DNA of 64,000 nt from Acinetobacter zhairuonensis (GTDB lineage Bacteria; Pseudomonadota; Gammaproteobacteria; Pseudomonadales; Moraxellaceae). The notes under the pieces were generated by a model. It did no database searches, was not told the DNA's origin, and saw only the letters and a program-made list of their open reading frames with translations. The stretch is from contig NZ_JAKVIM010000009.1 in NCBI RefSeq assembly GCF_022601715.1, forward strand, positions 82,190 to 146,189, written 5' to 3'. Below are positions 62,604 through 64,000 of this stretch, piece after piece (within the stretch, counting starts at the first letter, position 1; each line of letters begins with the position of its first letter). The position numbers and the translations under genes are program-made.

Positions 62604-64000
62604 ATGTCAAATCAGACTGTAACGATAAAACTGCACGATGCAAAAAAAGTTATTTCAGCATTCCAAGTCACGAAAACACATGACCAGCCTGTCACGATTC
62701 AAGCCCAAAAAGGCATTAATTACGAGTTGATAGATGATGCAACTCAATTTGCACCTGAAAATATTAAAATTCAACGTGTTGGTAATGATTTATATATTGG
62801 CTTTGAAGATGATGGTTCAAATCCAATTGATCCAGATTTAATTATTCAAGGCTATTATGGAACCGATGGAATCACAACGAACCTGCTGATTGGTCTACAT
62901 GAAAATGGCAATTATTATGCCTATGTTCCTGAAAGTGGTTTACAACAACACGCAGTGAGTATGTTGGCTGATGAAGTGAGCGCCGGTCAGGCTTTAGGCG
63001 GAGAAGCTCTAACTTCAGCGGCATACGAGTTTAATCCGTATTGGTTGTTGGCCTTAATTCCAATTGTGGGATTGGCTGCCGCTGGAGGTGGTGGCGGTGG
63101 AGGAGGTGGTGGAACACCAGCACCATCAGCGGATAAACCTGATGTAATTGGTTTAAACGGTGGTGTGGTTACAGCTAAACCAGGCACTAATAATGTTAAA
63201 CAAGTCATCAATTATATAGATGAATCCAATAATACTGTGGTTTTAACCGCAACAAAGGGTTCTGATGGTAAATGGATTCTTGATAAAACTCCTACAGGTG
63301 TGACGATTAATCCTTCTACGGGTGAAGTGACCATAGGTATGGATGCTGTGAAAGATGGCAGCACAGTGACTTCTACAGGTACTAACTCGAGTAATAATAC
63401 AGCGACTGATAGTGATACTGCTCAGGTCGATGACAGTACACCTACATCTGCAGATACTCCTGATGTAACAGCACTAGCAACCGGAGCAGTTGCAGTTAAA
63501 CCAGGTGAGGATAATGTTAAACAGGTCATTACTTATACAGATGAATCAGATAATGTGGTGACATTAAATGCCACTAAAGGTGAAGATGGTAATTGGAGTT
63601 TAGATAATACACCTGCCAACGTTACGATTGATCCAACTACAGGTATCGTTGCCATTGGTCCTGATGCAGTTAAAGACCTTTCAACTGTTACAGCTTTAGG
63701 AAGTGATGCTTATAACAATACTGCTTCGGATAGTGATATATCCAAAGTTGATAAGACTGATACTCAAAATGCAAATTTATTAGTCACTTTTAATTCAATT
63801 ACTGATGATACAGGCACTGCAGGTGACTTCATTACCAATGACAATACATTACTGTTTAAAGGTAAGGTGGATATCGATGCTAGTACTGCCCTCAGTGTTC
63901 TCAGCGTCAAAGTGGGTGGTACGACTTACACCACAGCTGATCCACGTCTGACCGTAGATGGCTCAGGCAACTGGACACTGGATCTGACCGGGAGCACCTT
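62604..64000 (+). CDS. Bap-like adhesin with BapA prefix-like N-terminus, 3' end outside window
   Basis: First 465 codons of a large surface adhesin that continues past the window. Start ATG 62604 has AAGGAT upstream. The N-terminal 145 residues match the BapA prefix-like domain (QTVTIKLHDAKKVI; NIKIQRVGNDLYIGFED). A hydrophobic stretch (YWLLALIPIVGLAAAG) and ten glycines (63084-63113) lead into two diverged tandem repeats of about 107 residues (63126-63446 and 63447-63762, each with PDV..., KPG..NVKQVI, DAVKD.STVT), then Ig-like sequence. It is the probable cargo of the type I exporter encoded just upstream and mediates biofilm or surface attachment in relatives. Confidence 0.88.
   Translation, partial: MSNQTVTIKLHDAKKVISAFQVTKTHDQPVTIQAQKGINYELIDDATQFAPENIKIQRVGNDLYIGFEDDGSNPIDPDLIIQGYYGTDGITTNLLIGLHENGNYYAYVPESGLQQHAVSMLADEVSAGQALGGEALTSAAYEFNPYWLLALIPIVGLAAAGGGGGGGGGGTPAPSADKPDVIGLNGGVVTAKPGTNNVKQVINYIDESNNTVVLTATKGSDGKWILDKTPTGVTINPSTGEVTIGMDAVKDGSTVTSTGTNSSNNTATDSDTAQVDDSTPTSADTPDVTALATGAVAVKPGEDNVKQVITYTDESDNVVTLNATKGEDGNWSLDNTPANVTIDPTTGIVAIGPDAVKDLSTVTALGSDAYNNTASDSDISKVDKTDTQNANLLVTFNSITDDTGTAGDFITNDNTLLFKGKVDIDASTALSVLSVKVGGTTYTTADPRLTVDGSGNWTLDLTGST
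63126..63762 (+). repeat. two tandem repeats inside the adhesin gene
   Basis: Two head-to-tail units of about 321 and 316 bases. Shared blocks per unit are PDV, KPG-xx-NVKQVI-x-Y-x-DES, L-x-ATKG-x-DG-x-W-x-LD, VTI-x-P-x-TG and IG-x-DAVKD. The copies have clearly diverged, so they are old relative to the near-identical repeats usual further into such genes. Confidence 0.8.

Overview
The window looks like a chromosomal segment of an Acinetobacter species. This is inferred from AT-rich DNA, proteins resembling Acinetobacter homologues throughout, an ADC-type (Acinetobacter class C) beta-lactamase fragment, and a Bap-type adhesin with its own type I secretion genes. Most of the window is ordered core genome. 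No rRNA, tRNA, CRISPR array or intact insertion sequence was recognised.

Layout. 1-7821: the end of a DMT/EamA transporter, a gap holding a strongly folded RNA candidate (964-1147), then small single genes (DUF4256, DUF6868, DUF1003, RluA, RraB, an AHSA1-like protein, DUF488, PhnA/YjdM, a CHMI-like isomerase, YegP, a SnoaL-like protein). 7880-10466: dusC and an ABC-F ATPase, minus strand. 10930-12524: a scar in which the first ~85 codons of an ADC beta-lactamase run in frame into a Tde1/Ntox15-type DNase toxin module, interrupted by two TAA codons and followed by an intact Tdi1-type immunity gene. 12716-24895: housekeeping (CcsA-like protein, ffh, coaX, birA, TauE/SafE transporter, GntR regulator, smc, zipA, ligA). 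24957-27703: a reductase-like SDR, a bacterioferritin-family ferritin and an exported single-cysteine peroxiredoxin. 27952-32635: biotin operon bioH-bioA-bioF-bioC-bioD (no bioB here).

32703-48249: two divergent blocks that appear to form one oligopeptide uptake machine. On the minus strand are a TonB-dependent receptor, tonB, exbB and two exbD genes. On the plus strand are two paralogous family-5 binding proteins, a periplasmic M3 metallopeptidase, two permeases and a double ATPase. The 730-bp region between the blocks holds a perfect TGTGA-N6-TCACA CRP/Vfr-type palindrome and a 33-codon leader ORF.

48324-55649: rluB, scpB, scpA, a YciO-type protein and epmC (minus strand), then yceD-rpmF and fabD-fabG-acpP (plus strand). 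scpA and scpB partner the smc gene 28 kb away. 56267-64000: a TolC-type porin, a LapB-type ABC exporter, an HlyD adaptor, an OmpA-family lipoprotein and the first 465 codons of a large Bap-like adhesin that runs off the window end.

Best leads for something not in standard annotation: the beta-lactamase/toxin chimera with preserved immunity gene, the TonB-coupled peptide import locus with its control region, the folded RNA at 964-1147, and an orphan terminator-ended hairpin pair upstream of the biotin operon.
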